Source of the DNA: Effrenium voratum
Lineage: Eukaryota > Sar > Dinophyceae > Suessiales > Symbiodiniaceae
Assembly (NCBI GenBank): GCA_963377175.1
Contig: CAUJNA010000189.1
Coordinates: 127,394-191,393 of the forward strand
Direction: 5' to 3'
Length of the DNA stretch: 64,000 nucleotides
Shown here: positions 12,917 to 23,310 of the stretch, piece after piece
Position numbering within the stretch: position 1 is the first letter of the stretch
How the letters are laid out: each line of letters begins with the position of its first letter
Made by a program: the position numbers and the translations under genes
The notes under the pieces: generated by a model
Seen by the model: only the letters and a program-made list of their open reading frames with translations
Told to the model about the DNA's origin: nothing
The model's database searches: none

Positions 12917-14413
12917 TTATGAAGAAGCAAACTGAACATTACCAATGTAATCGTCCAGGGGATTATGTAACTGAACATCTCCATCAGGCATGGCTTGGCA
13001 TGCTTGCGCCATCGCTATCATCAGCAAAGGCATTGGAGCTTGCAGGTGAGAGGCTGGAACCAAACTCGCAAACTCACTGCACACATGTTGAACAGTTCTG
13101 CCATCCGGATTCTGTATCGGCTGAAGCCACATGGTTTCCATGGTGCTTTAAAGTCATCTTTGCAGCATTCGAGCTGGTGATGCAGGGGGGTTAAATCACG
13201 GGTTCACTCTACCAAAGTAACTTCGAATGACATCTCGTTGTAAGACCCCCTTGTTGCAACTTGTGTTGCAGCTCGCCATTATTTCACCCCCCACTCGGCA
13301 AGTTTTCCCTTGTTCACGCCCTCCATCTTGTCTACCTGCGTCTTGCCCTGGCACTTCAGGCTCCTTTACCGCCCTCAGCTTGAACCTCAGCTTGGTGAAC
13401 CTTGCCTTGATGTGGACCAATGTTGGCATACACGATACGTCGTGCTTCTGGCAGATGTCCGCCGCCTGGGAACAGAGCCTTTTGTGAGCGTCAAAGGGTC
13501 GTGAAAAGGCAAAGCAGTTGCCAGTACAGCCAAGCGACGTCTGAGTTGTCAACATCAACCTTGCCTCAATGAGAAACAATGCAGCGAACTGCGGAGGTGC
13601 TGATTAGGAACGGAATATGAGCTTCTACTTGGGACCATGCAACAAAGAATACAACCAGTCAAAATCCACGCTCGAGCTATTCCAGGCCAAGCTCGTGTTC
13701 AGTTACTCGGAGATTGCATGCGGCATGCTTGTTCCTTGCAAACCTACAACTTCTGCAACTGACCTATTCCTCGCACGCTATGAGAAGGCCTTGCCACAGT
13801 TCGATTTGAATATTTTCTGCCCCAGACATTCTGCCGAGTCGCAAAGAAGTGAATCTGAGGTCCCAGACAACTTCTCATACTCAGGCGAGAATGTCCTGCA
13901 GGGAGGTCACCAGGAAGCAGTGAAGAGGATCACCACCGGGCCTTGAGGCCAACCAGGCAATGTCGCGACGCGAAGGAGAGACAGAAACCGTGTCCCGGCG
14001 ACAAGTCTGTCCACAATGAACGCACACACACACACTGCAAGTAGACTTGGTCACCAATTGAATTGCGGAACACTTTCATCATTGCCAGGCGTCGGTCCCC
14101 GTTGATCGCCTCATCGTAGTCCGCCTTATGTTTAATCTCTCTGGCCATTGCGCGGAATCCGTGTGTCTTGGGCGACAAATCTCACAAGCATAGGCAGCTC
14201 GCACGGCAAATTGCAAGAGAATGCAGTTGGCATGCTTGCGACGTAGTCAACTGAGTTTGCCGAGGCCTCAAGTTGATCGTTGACTAATCTTTCACAGCCC
14301 ATATGTTTGAGAGGCCTCCACGGCTCGCAACACAAGCAGCGAAATGTTTGTACTTCCAGCGACGTGAAACGAGAGCAACTGCCCACGGTGAAACGAACTA
14401 AGCACAGATTCAT
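12917..14413 (-). CDS. minus-strand exon cluster, product unknown
   Basis: Four protein-like minus-strand segments occur in 5'-3' order. 14413-14200 reads EVQTFRCLCCEPWRPLKHMG and ERLVNDQLEASANSVDYVAS. 14178-14030 reads AMAREIKHKADYDEAINGDR and MMKVFRNSIGDQVYLQ. 13579-13340 reads FDAHKRLCSQAADICQKHD and MPTLVHIKARFTKLRFKL. 13141-12930 reads MWLQPIQNPDGRTVQHVC and MAQACQAMPDGDVQLHNP. The composition is that of a soluble, partly helical protein. Exact splice ends were not fixed. A 109-codon plus-strand frame at 13617-13946 competes in the gap and cannot be excluded. No family was recognised. Confidence 0.4.
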
Positions 14414-14836
14414 GCCATGCTTTTGGGGCTTAGGGGAATTGTTTATACCAAAAGAAGCGAATCGGATCCGAGTTTACATGTCTGCATCGGGATGTGAATT
14501 CGGCAGTCGCAGATGCGCATATCTCGCTCCGAAGGAGCTCAGACACTTAGCAAGCCGAGGCTTCCTCGGCGATCGAGAAAATGTCGGGCCGGGAAAGCGC
14601 ACACAGACCGTTCGCAAAACGGAGGCAAGAATACAATAGCGATGCCCAAAATGCGCACAATCGCAAAAGCGATAGCAAAACCCCAATAGCCATGTCTTGA
14701 TCCCTAAAACGCCAGAGGTTCAACACCTCAGCCCAAGGATCTCACTGGGAAGAGCTTGTCGTACAGAAACCTGCTGCGCAGGCATTGGACAAACAGTCTG
14801 TCTACAATGATTCGAATGCAACATACAACTCGCAAA

Positions 14837-14931
14837 CTGCTGACTCTGCTGACTCTGCTGACTCTGCTGACTCTGCTGACTCTGCTGACTCTGCTGACCC
14901 TGCTGACCCTGCTGACTCTGCTGACTCTGCT
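14837..14931 (+). repeat. 9-bp minisatellite TCTGCTGAC
   Basis: About ten near-perfect copies of a 9-bp unit. Both strands are open (S-A-D on plus, S-R-V on minus). This is the second unrelated 9-bp tandem in the window. Confidence 0.95.
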
Positions 14932-15654
14932 AGGCGGTGCGCGTACTGCCAGCCACATAAATCACTCAAGATGAGGCACGTTATTAGCCCTCATGGCGGC
15001 CCATCAAGTGGTGATATCGGACACTGGCAGAGCCCCATTGGAGAGAACCAGATAGCACGAGCACTGGAAGTCCTTTGGCACAGTCTGGCAAAAATGGGAC
15101 AAAGGCTGCGTCAAGATCAAAACATGTCAGCAATGGGAAACATACCACCAGGGCATTCCCGAAAACAAACACAGATCCTGAAACCGGCCCGTTTCTGTAG
15201 GGCTCAGCTGTTCGAATCTGAGCCTAAACAAGCCAACGGCACTGGAGCACATGCTCACTGCTCAGGAGCAGCTCGACCACCTGCCATGCCGAGACCCTGA
15301 ATCACTGAAGTCTGGCGAGTTGAACGAAAGACTCCAAGACCAATTTCCGAATTCGTTTGAAGCAACGCACAATGAGACATGGCTATCGCGCAATGTGACA
15401 GCGCATGTGCGTCCTGGGCTCAGAGGCTCTCAGCTCTCATGGTGCGGCAGCACGAGGGCTCCAAGCACGTCAAAAGGCACGCGCTGCAGAAAGGGAGAAA
15501 GCGAGATACGGGAGACACGAATGGCGCAGGGCTATAATTCGCCTCGGCCCCAAACGGGCCAAGGGCGCTCAGATCCCTTTTCTAAAGAGAATCTTTGCTG
15601 CGCGTCGCCCAGCGTCTGGGGGTGTAAAAACACAATGATGCACCTCGCGGGTCT

Positions 15655-18020
15655 TGGAACACTCTTGCGGGGCGACAGTGAACATGCTTGCGCGCCAACG
15701 GGAAACACTGCGCGCGCCGACGCTGGCTACGATGATGCGCCAACAAGGAACACTCCCGTGCGCCGACGGTGGGCACACTTGTGCGCCCGCAAGAAATACT
15801 CTTGCGCGCCGACAGTGGACACGCTTGCGCGCCAACAAGGAGCACCTGCGTGCGCCGACAATTGATACGCTTGTGCGCCAACACAGGGCACTTTTGCCGA
15901 GGATAGAAACGCTTGTGCGGCAACCGCCGACGGTGGACACGCGTCTGCGCCATCAAGGACCAGCGGAAAGGGGACACGCTTTTGCGCCAACGAGGAACAC
16001 TTTAGGGCGCCGACAGTGGGTGCGCTTGTGCGCCAACAAGGTGCGCCGACAATGGATACGCTTGTGCGCCAACAGAGGACACTTTTGCGTGCCGAGGAGA
16101 GAAACTTGCATGAGCCGACGGTAAACACGCTTATGCACCAGCAAGGAACACTCTTGTGCGTCGACAGTGAACACGCTTACGCACCAACATGGAACACCTG
16201 CGCGCGCCGACACTGGATACGATGGTACGCGAAGTACGTCCCCCAGCTCCGGCTACAAAATCGGAAAGTAGACAGTGAAATGCATGGAGGCATGCGAGGA
16301 GAAAGCACACAGTGAAACGCATAGAGGTATGCGCAGGGCAAGTAGACAGTGCAACGCATAGAGGCATGCAAAGAGCAAATGCATAGCATGCGCAGGCCAA
16401 GCACAGAGTGAAGCGCGTAGAGGCAGTGACATGCATAGAGGCATGCGTAGGGCAAGTACTGAGGCAAGTGCATAGACGCATGCACAAGGAAAGTAGACAG
16501 TGAACTGCATAGAGGCATGCACAGAGTCGACAGTGAAATGCACACAGGCATGCGCAGGGCAAGTGCAGAGTGAAGTGCGCAAAGTAGACAGTGAGACGCA
16601 CACAGGCACGCACAGGGCACAGAGAAGTGCATGGATGCATGCGCAGAGAGTGAGATGCGTAGAGGCACGCACAGAGTAAACAGTGAACTGCGTAGAGGCA
16701 TGCATAGGGCAAGTACAGAGTGAAGTGCGCAAACGCATGCACAGGGAAAGTAGACAGTGAAATGCGTAGAGGCACAGGGAAAGTAGACAGTGAGATGCAT
16801 AAAGGCACGCACAGAGGAAGTAGACGGTGAACTGCATGGAGGCATGCGCAGGGCAAGTACAGAGTGAAGTGCAAACATGCGTGCAAAGAGTAGACAGTGA
16901 AATGCATAGCTGGCAAAATGGGCCGATTCGGGCTGCGTGTCATGGAAAATGATTTCGGGCCACCCCACCCTTTCAGAAGCCCTGGGCGCCCCCGGGGGCT
17001 TTCGCTATTCCTGTGGAGGCCAGCTCGGCGCCGGGCAGGGCAAGAAGAATGTTGGCACACGCAATGATGCGCCGACAATGGATACGATGATGCGCCAACA
17101 AGGAACACTCTTGCGCCCCGACAGCGCGCGCGCTGTCTCGAAAGCGTCTATCCCGGGAAAGACGCGGGCCGTGAAAGCTGTCGCTTCCCCGTACACTTCG
17201 ATTAGCTCAGCTTCTACAGCGCTCGTTCGGTGAGTCCACAAGGGCTCGTATCCCTGCAAAAGCCACAGTGAAGAAAGCTGTTGCTGGGCTGGTAACATGA
17301 AGAAGACCGTCGCACAACAAGCAAACACGAAGTACCTTGAGCGCCGCAAACGCTGCAAACTCATTCACGCGCTAGCCTGGCCAGCACGCTGCGCACGCGC
17401 CAGCAAAGAACACTTTTACGCGCCAAGAACGCGATGAGCCAAGTACGGACACTTTTGCGCGCCGATAGTGAACACTTTTTTCGCGAATGAGCACGCTTTC
17501 TCGTCAACCATGACACCTTTTGCGCGCAAACCGTGTGTGCGCCGACAACGAAGACTTTTATGCGCGGACAACGGACACGCTTACGAGCCAACAAGGAACA
17601 CTCTTGCGCGCCGACGGTGCGCGTGCTTGTGCACCAACAACGAACACTTGTGTGCGCCGACACGGGGTGCGATGATGCGCCAACGGGGAAAACCCTCCTG
17701 CGGCGACAGTGAAAACGCTTGGGCGCCAACAGGGAACACGCCCGCGCGCCGACACTGGATACGATCAGTGAACACACTTGTGCGCCGACAACAGACACTG
17801 TTGCGCGCCGACCGTGGAAACGCTTCTGCGCCAACTGAACACGTTTACGCGCCGAGGGTGAACACGCTACACTCTTGCGCGCCGGCGGCGGGCACGCTTG
17901 TGCACCAACAAGGAACACTCTTGCGCGCCGACAGTGCGCAAGCTTGTGCACCAACAAACACACTTTTATGCGCCGACAATGGATACGCTTATGCGAAGAA
18001 CACTCTTGTGCGCCGACGGC
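15655..18020 (+). repeat. GC-rich minisatellite of ~45 bp, two half-units
   Basis: Diverged units alternate GCGCCAACAAGGAACACTCT with GCGCCGACAGTGGACACGCT and are repeated through 15.66-16.24 and 17.06-18.02 kb. A different array at about 16.29-16.90 kb and a short unique stretch split the two blocks. The period is a multiple of three, so long frames stay open on both strands (for example 325 codons, 16131-17108 minus). They are cysteine/arginine/serine repeat peptides and were not called as genes. Confidence 0.93.
16285..16905 (+). repeat. minisatellite with GTAGACAGTGAAATGCATAG core
   Basis: Units of roughly 45-60 bp combine GTAGACAGTGAAATGCATAG, AGGCATGCGCAGGGCAAGTA and CAGAGTGAAGTGC. It sits inside the GCGCCAAC/GCGCCGAC array and is distinct from it. 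Confidence 0.9.
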
Positions 18021-18059
18021 AGACGCGGATATGGCGAGCGTGAGGCCCGTCGGTTAGGC

Positions 18060-18480
18060 AGCGCTGGGGGACAAATGATGGCACGCGCCGGGAGACAAGC
18101 AAATGCGAGCACTGGCGAGCATGCGGCCCAGCGATCTTGCAGCGGGACAAAACAAAAAAGGCACGCGCTGGGAAACAAGTATGTGGGGAAACAAGTACAT
18201 GCGCACACCGGCAAGCGTTCGGCCCGAGGAACTTACTGGAAGACAAGTAAGCGTGTACACTGGCAAGCGCTCGGCCCGGCTGGCAGCACTGGGACACAAA
18301 TGAAGGCACATGCTCCAGCAGCACTGAGAAACAAATGAAGGCACATCCTGGGAGACAAGTAAATGCGCACACTGGGGAGCGTGTGGCAGCACCGGGAGAC
18401 ACATGAAGGCACATTTTTTACTGGGAGACAAGTAAATGCGTACACTGGCGAGCATGCGGCCCGGCGCGATCTGGCAGCGC
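18060..18480 (+). repeat. minisatellite GGGAGACAAGTAAATGCGCA...CTGGCGAGC
   Basis: Diverged units of roughly 50-80 bp share GGGA(G/A)ACAAGTAAATGCG, CACTGGCGAGCATGCGGCCC and GGCAGC. Minus-strand frames through it are cysteine/leucine/proline repeat peptides. Confidence 0.85.
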
Positions 18481-18745
18481 GCGGCCCGTTCTGTTTTAGA
18501 AGAGTAAGCACCCCAACAGAAAATATTGTTTGGGAAAAGTCTCTTCGGCGGGGCCAGCCTTGCGCCGATCAGTGACTGTGAAGTCATCGAGCGTCGGCGT
18601 TTGAGCCTCCAATGACAATCCCCGTACCGCTTTCCTTTCATACCCGACGGCTCGCCTTTGAATCAAAATTTCAAGACACTAACCACACTAACCAGTCTGC
18701 AAGCCTTTTCTGTTGGCCTAGTCTGGCCACAGCGGCTGAAAGGTA

Positions 18746-18970
18746 CTAGGCTGGGCACCAACTTTGTCTCAGGGTAGCCGCGGGACTTTGCCTGGCGAAA
18801 GGCTGGAGGTACATCAGGCGCTGTGAAGGGCGCCAAGACGTCAGGGCTGGATTGCCCCCGTTCGCCTCGCTGCGCAAAGCCCGGCTCTGCTCCAAGGCGG
18901 CTTTCCGCCGTTCCGTGATGTCAGCTTTCGCCTGGCCAGGGAGGGTCTCTGGGAGGGCCTCTTTCAACAC
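18746..18970 (-). CDS. minus-strand exon candidate, product unknown
   Basis: A 74-codon minus frame with natural-protein composition reads KEALPETLPGQAKADITER, then KAALEQSRALRSEANGG and PSQRLMYLQPFARQSPAA. It contains a charged helix followed by a more polar tail. It is isolated between a minisatellite and a repeat-poor stretch. No domain was recognised and the start ATG is only the first in frame, so it may be one exon of a longer gene. Confidence 0.4.
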   Translation of the reverse strand: MLKEALPETLPGQAKADITERRKAALEQSRALRSEANGGNPALTSWRPSQRLMYLQPFARQSPAATLRQSWCPA

Positions 18971-19499
18971 GCAATACGCACAACTGTAGGGTACTGTCGT
19001 CGATCATCGATCGATGGCCGGCATGGATTCTCCTGGTCTTTGCCCGTTCTTGAAACCAAATCAAGGAGAAACTTGCGTCGCATCAACTTTTGGTGACATG
19101 TTACGCGCCTATGGGAAGAAGGTGATGCGACGGGGTCACAGCAGCGCGCATCAACCCTTGCTCTACAACGCGGAACGCAGGATAGTTGCATCAGGAAAAG
19201 CCGCGGCGACGCGCGTTTGAACAGCGCATGCTGCAAAATGCGCAGGCGTCAGGGGTCAACACCTTCTCTCCAAACACAAGCAACTGTTGCAGCAAGCCCT
19301 GTCACACCCGTCCTGCATGGAACAAACCGATCCAACTGTTGCAGCAAGCCCTACGAACCCTCTGCGAGGATCGCGCCGTGTGGCGCCGTGCGAATGTGCG
19401 AATGCGCTCGATGAACCTTTTGCGGGGGCCGTAAGTGTCAAAGCGCTCTCGCTGTGGCGCCGTGTGAACTTGCGACATGTTGGGCGAACCCTCTGCGGG

Positions 19500-19690
19500 G
19501 ATCGTGCGCGCCGAGCAGGAGCAGGAGCAGGAGCAGCAGGAGAAGCACAAGGAGGAGCAGCAGCAAAAAAGCAATCGGAGCGGGGGCAAGAGGAGCAGAA
19601 TGAGCAGGAGAAGAAGCAGCAGAGGCTGCAGCAGCAAAAGCAGGAGCAAGAGGAGAGGAGCAGCAGCAAGCAGGAGGAGCAGAAGCAACA
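19500..19690 (+). repeat. GAG/CAG-rich purine tract
   Basis: A GAGCAGGAGCAG-type imperfect trinucleotide repeat gives glutamate/glutamine- or arginine/serine-rich frames on plus and leucine/cysteine-rich frames on minus. Just upstream (19270-19355) ACTGTTGCAGCAAGCCC occurs twice, and ATGGAACAAACC recurs at 19316 and 19796. Confidence 0.8.
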
Positions 19691-20021
19691 CTTCCCAGTC
19701 AAGCGATATGTTTCCAGTAAAGCAGCACAAGCCCACGCTGCTCCGTCGTTTCTCACAACACCGACACATCACACTTGGCCACCTTGCGACCCGCATGGAA
19801 CAAACCAAGGCCAATGCCGCAACATTGCACGAAGCATGCTGCAAAACACAATTGAAAAACAGAATTTGACGCGACCTCCCAGAGCACCTTCCCCCACGTA
19901 ACTCAAAGGCTCCCTCAACATTGGTGCGACTAAAGTTGTTGACTGTAGCAATTATTCAGTTTCGGCACTCGGCGCGTGATCCTCATGTTGCAAAGTTGCT
20001 TCTCACTTCGGCTGGCGCACC

Positions 20022-20856
20022 TTGCCACCACGGAGCAAGCTCTGCAAACTAATCAAAACTGGAGAAGAAAGAACGTACAGGCTTGATGCGGTTCGGTCTT
20101 TTGCAAACAAACTGGCTATTTTTGACTTCTGGTTTTTTGCGGGTTCGGCAAGGGTTACTTGTCGAATGTTGGCAGTTCCAGGAGTTAACTTGGCCGTTCA
20201 CACGGATCGTCCTATCTTATCCACAGGCGCCTACCTCGACTTCAAGCGCCATGTGGACTATTTGCTGCAGCAGGGGCATCACGGCCAGGCCCGGCTGCTC
20301 TGGCTTTCGGCCGTGGAAGTGTTGCGCGCCCCTTTCGCGCAACCGCCCTTGCCTGTGGCAGACAGTGGGGAGATACCCCACCTTCAATTTGCACCCTGCA
20401 TTGATGCTCCTTGTGCTAGATGTGACGGGTCACTTGGCGGCTTCAAGTTCCCGTTCATTGGAACCTGGTGTCGTCGTGCAGTCTTGGTTCAAGAAGGCGC
20501 AACTGCTTCGGAGGCTTGGGCCGCCTATCAAACACAAAACCCTCCCAAAATACCAGGAGGAGCTAAGGAATGCCGACGACAGACTGCTTGCTGGATATGT
20601 ACAACAAACGCATCTGATCTTGGGGGGGGCGGGGGGCTTGTACCACGGAGTGGTTCCCACCCTCAGCAACGTTTTCACATCCTCAGCATCTCCAGCTCAG
20701 CACCACCAGCATCACCAGACAAACGAAACTGCAAACAAGCAGTATCCCCAGCAACATGAACAAACGGGGCAAACTACTTTAGTTCTGCGGGGGCCGTTGG
20801 AACGAAAGAACGCACGCAAGAATCAGGACAAGGAACGTCAAAAGGACAGAGCTTGA
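20022..20856 (+). CDS. plus-strand gene candidate, two frames, product unknown
   Basis: Two overlapping plus frames each contain a convincing stretch. The first (20022-20759, 245 codons) reads TDRPILSTGAYLDFKRHVDY and LLQQGHHGQARLLWLSAVEV near 20200-20330. The second (20083-20856, 257 codons) reads EPGVVVQSWFKKAQLLRRLG, KYQEELRNADDRLLAGYVQQ and LYHGVVPTLSNVF near 20460-20680. A histidine/glutamine-rich tail follows. The likely reading is two exons joined by a short intron between about 20360 and 20460, for example donor ACA|GTGGGG near 20367, or a single frameshifted gene. It is one of the few coding candidates on the plus strand. Its 3' end runs into a 191-bp tandem duplication. No family was recognised. 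Confidence 0.45.
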
Positions 20857-21130
20857 TTGCACCGGTGGCATCGCCAGCCCTCCCTTGTGGAGACCTTCCA
20901 AAAAAACGGAAATTGAAAAAATGAAGGCATCCCAGCTAGGGGCAACATGAACAAACGAAGGCAAACCAAAGGCCCCACCCCTGTCCTTCGGGGACCTTTC
21001 CGGAGGAAAGAGCCCGCAAAAGAAAAACGGAAGCAACCGCAGGACAGACCTTATTTGCACCAGCACTTGTGGGGACCTTTCCAACAGATGACACTGAAAC
21101 TTGCAAACCAAAAACTACACGTGCCCCCAC
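20752..21130 (+). repeat. 191-bp diverged tandem duplication
   Basis: CAACATGAACAAAC..GGCAAAC starts at 20752 and again at 20943. Each copy continues through GGGGACC or GGGGGCC, GGAACGAAAGA- or GGAGGAAAGAG-, AGGACAGA, TTGCACC and TTGTGGGGACCTTCC-type sequence. The two copies differ by many substitutions. Confidence 0.75.
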
Positions 21131-21729
21131 GGAAAGAGATCAAATGTTGTTCAAAGACTTGTTGATTTGAGTTTGGACTTTGGATTGATGGTTTTCCCCA
21201 AGAGTCATCACCTAGAGAGGGGCCGCAGCTTGAAAGAAAAGAAGACGGCGTGGCTTCAGCCAGCAATGCCGCGAGCCTTTCTGCCATGCGTGTCTCTCCG
21301 CAAACAGTTTCAAGCTGGTCGGGCCCTCCAAGCTTCAAGGGTCCAAGTTTCCAACCCCTTTAAAGCCCGTGACATGATGAGGAGGCTGTGTAGGCCCTTG
21401 AAAGTGGTTCTGCGAGGGGTGAGGACCCTTGCGGAGTCAAGAAAACTGGTGTTGCACACTACCTATGACGGCCACGCTCCGAGCCCGCCCTGCCACTTTA
21501 CACAAGCGGATTCATAGGAATAATTCACTAGCGAGGCGCCGGCTCTCGTGCATCTTTCTCTGCGCGCTCTCGACGTGCGTTCTTGCGTCTCTCGCTACGA
21601 GTGGGCTCTCGCACGTCTCGCTTTGCGCGCGCTCTCTTGCTGCCCACAGGCTCTCGCGCGTCTCGCTCTGCATCTCCTCGCGTGTCTTGCTGCACGGTAA
21701 GCGTGTCGGTTTCACCGGAAGAGATAAAG

Positions 21730-22680
21730 TTCTCTGTCGCATTATTTTCTTTCTGTTTCTCGACTTTCTCTTCCTCACACTTTGTTGTTGTCGTTCTTTC
21801 TTCTTTTCCTCGATTGTTTTTGTTTTGCATCTGTCTTTTGTTACTTCTTCTTCTCTCCCTGCTTTCTCTTCGTCCCTCCTGTCTTTCCTTCTTCTCTTTG
21901 TTTCTTTGTTTCTTCCTTCTTCCTGTCTTGCAGTCTCTTCTTCTTTCTTTCTGCCTTTCCTTCTCTCTTCCCTTCTCGCTTTCTTTCTTTCTTTCTTCCC
22001 TCCTTCCTTCCGTCCTTCCTTTCTTCCTTTCTTTCTTACTTTGTTTCTTTCCCTTCTTTCCTTTCTTTCTTTCCTGTTTCTTTCTTTCTTTCTTTCGTTC
22101 TTTCTTTCTTTTCTTTCTTTCTTTCTTTCTTTCTTTCCTCCCTCCCTCCCTCCCTCCCTTCCCTTCCCTTCCCTTCCTTCCTTCCTTTCTTTCCTTCTTT
22201 CTTTTCCTTCTTTCCTTCTTTCCTTCTTTCCTGCCTTCCTTCCTTCCTTCCTTCCTTCCTTCCTCCCTCCCTTCCTTCCTTCCGTCCGTCCGTCCGTCCG
22301 TCCGTTCTTCCTTTCTTCCTTATTTTCTTTCTTTCTTTCCCTTCTTTCCTTTTTTTTCCTTTTCTCTTCCTTTCTTTCTTGCTTGCTTGTTTGCTTGCTT
22401 TCTTTCTTTCTTTTTTCCTTTAATTATTTGTTTACTTCTTTCTTTCTTTCTTTCCTTTCTCTCTTTCTCTCTCTTTCTTTCTTTCCTTTCTCTCTTGCTC
22501 TCCCTTTCTTTCTCTTTCTCTTTCTCTTTTTCTCTTTCTCTGTCCATCTTGCCGTCTATCTATCTGTGCATCTATCTACCTGTCATTCTACTTCCTTCCT
22601 AGATCGAGATGTCTCTCTTTCTCTCTGTATCTAGCTGTCTATCTATCTGTCCCTCTATCTACCTATATGTCGGTCTGCAC
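21730..22680 (+). repeat. ~0.95-kb polypyrimidine tract
   Basis: An almost uninterrupted C/T strand is built of TTTC, TTCC, CCCT, TCCG and CTTG tetranucleotide blocks. It ends in ATCT units (22550-22670). It generates long S/F/L/P frames (401 codons at 21429-22634) that are not genes. Such strand asymmetry can form triplex (H-DNA). Confidence 0.97.
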
Positions 22681-23044
22681 GTTCCCTTTCCATTTGGCAG
22701 CAAGTCAACGCGGAAACGCTCTGCTTCTTTTCACGCGGCCTTTTTGAGGGTGCGTTTGCCTTTCCTGGCCCAGCAGGCGGTGAAATGGGTCAGGCGCTGT
22801 CGCGCTCTGAACACCGCCGCTACCTGAGACAGCGCGCTGTGGAAGCTAGGCGCTGTCGCGCTCTGAAGCCCGGGGACGCCAGAGCTTCTTTCACCTTGGC
22901 GCACTTGGCCAGCGGCGTCACTGCCATGACTGCAGCAGCGTCAACACCGCTGAGTAAATCAAATTGCAAAAGCTCTGCGCCTGCGTCTGTTGATTGAGTG
23001 ATCCATCCCCGCAACATCACATCCAATCCACGTGGCTAACCTGT

Positions 23045-23310
23045 CTGTAGTTATGCATCCATCCTTCCGTCCATCCATCCATCCGTCCAATCTCTGTGCA
23101 CTCTATCCCTCTACCTGTTCATTTACCCAATCAAGCAATCTATCTATCTATCTATCTGTCTATCTATCTATCTTTGTCTGTCATATCTTCCTAAAACCAA
23201 CTAAACTATCTATCTTTCTATCTATGGTCTATCTTGCCATCTATCTATCGATCCACCTAATTGCGCCTGTGTCTATCTATCTGTCCATCAACCCATCTAT
23301 CTAGTGGGGC
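23045..23310 (+). repeat. ATCT/ATCC tetranucleotide repeat
   Basis: CCATCCATCCATCC followed by interrupted (ATCT)n. The stretch between it and the polypyrimidine tract (22690-23020) holds a repeated 18-mer GCGCTGTCGCGCTCTGAA and weak competing frames. Confidence 0.93.

Noticed and set aside
15201..15224. GGCTCAG..CTGAGCC hairpin with TTCGAAT loop, like a tRNA T-arm
   Set aside because: No D-arm, anticodon arm or acceptor stem at the right distances.
16131..17108. 325-codon minus frame
   Set aside because: Cysteine/serine/alanine repeat peptide from two minisatellites with period divisible by three.
15655..18480. Regularly spaced repeats as a CRISPR array
   Set aside because: Units are diverged tandem minisatellites without constant repeats, unique spacers or cas genes, in eukaryotic DNA.
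20940..21517. Minus frame (95 codons) and plus frame (138 codons) around 21.1-21.5 kb
   Set aside because: Both are moderately protein-like and overlap each other and the 191-bp duplication; neither could be preferred.
21429..22634. 401-codon open frame
   Set aside because: Translation of the polypyrimidine tract (serine, phenylalanine, leucine, proline only); equally long frames occur in other phases.
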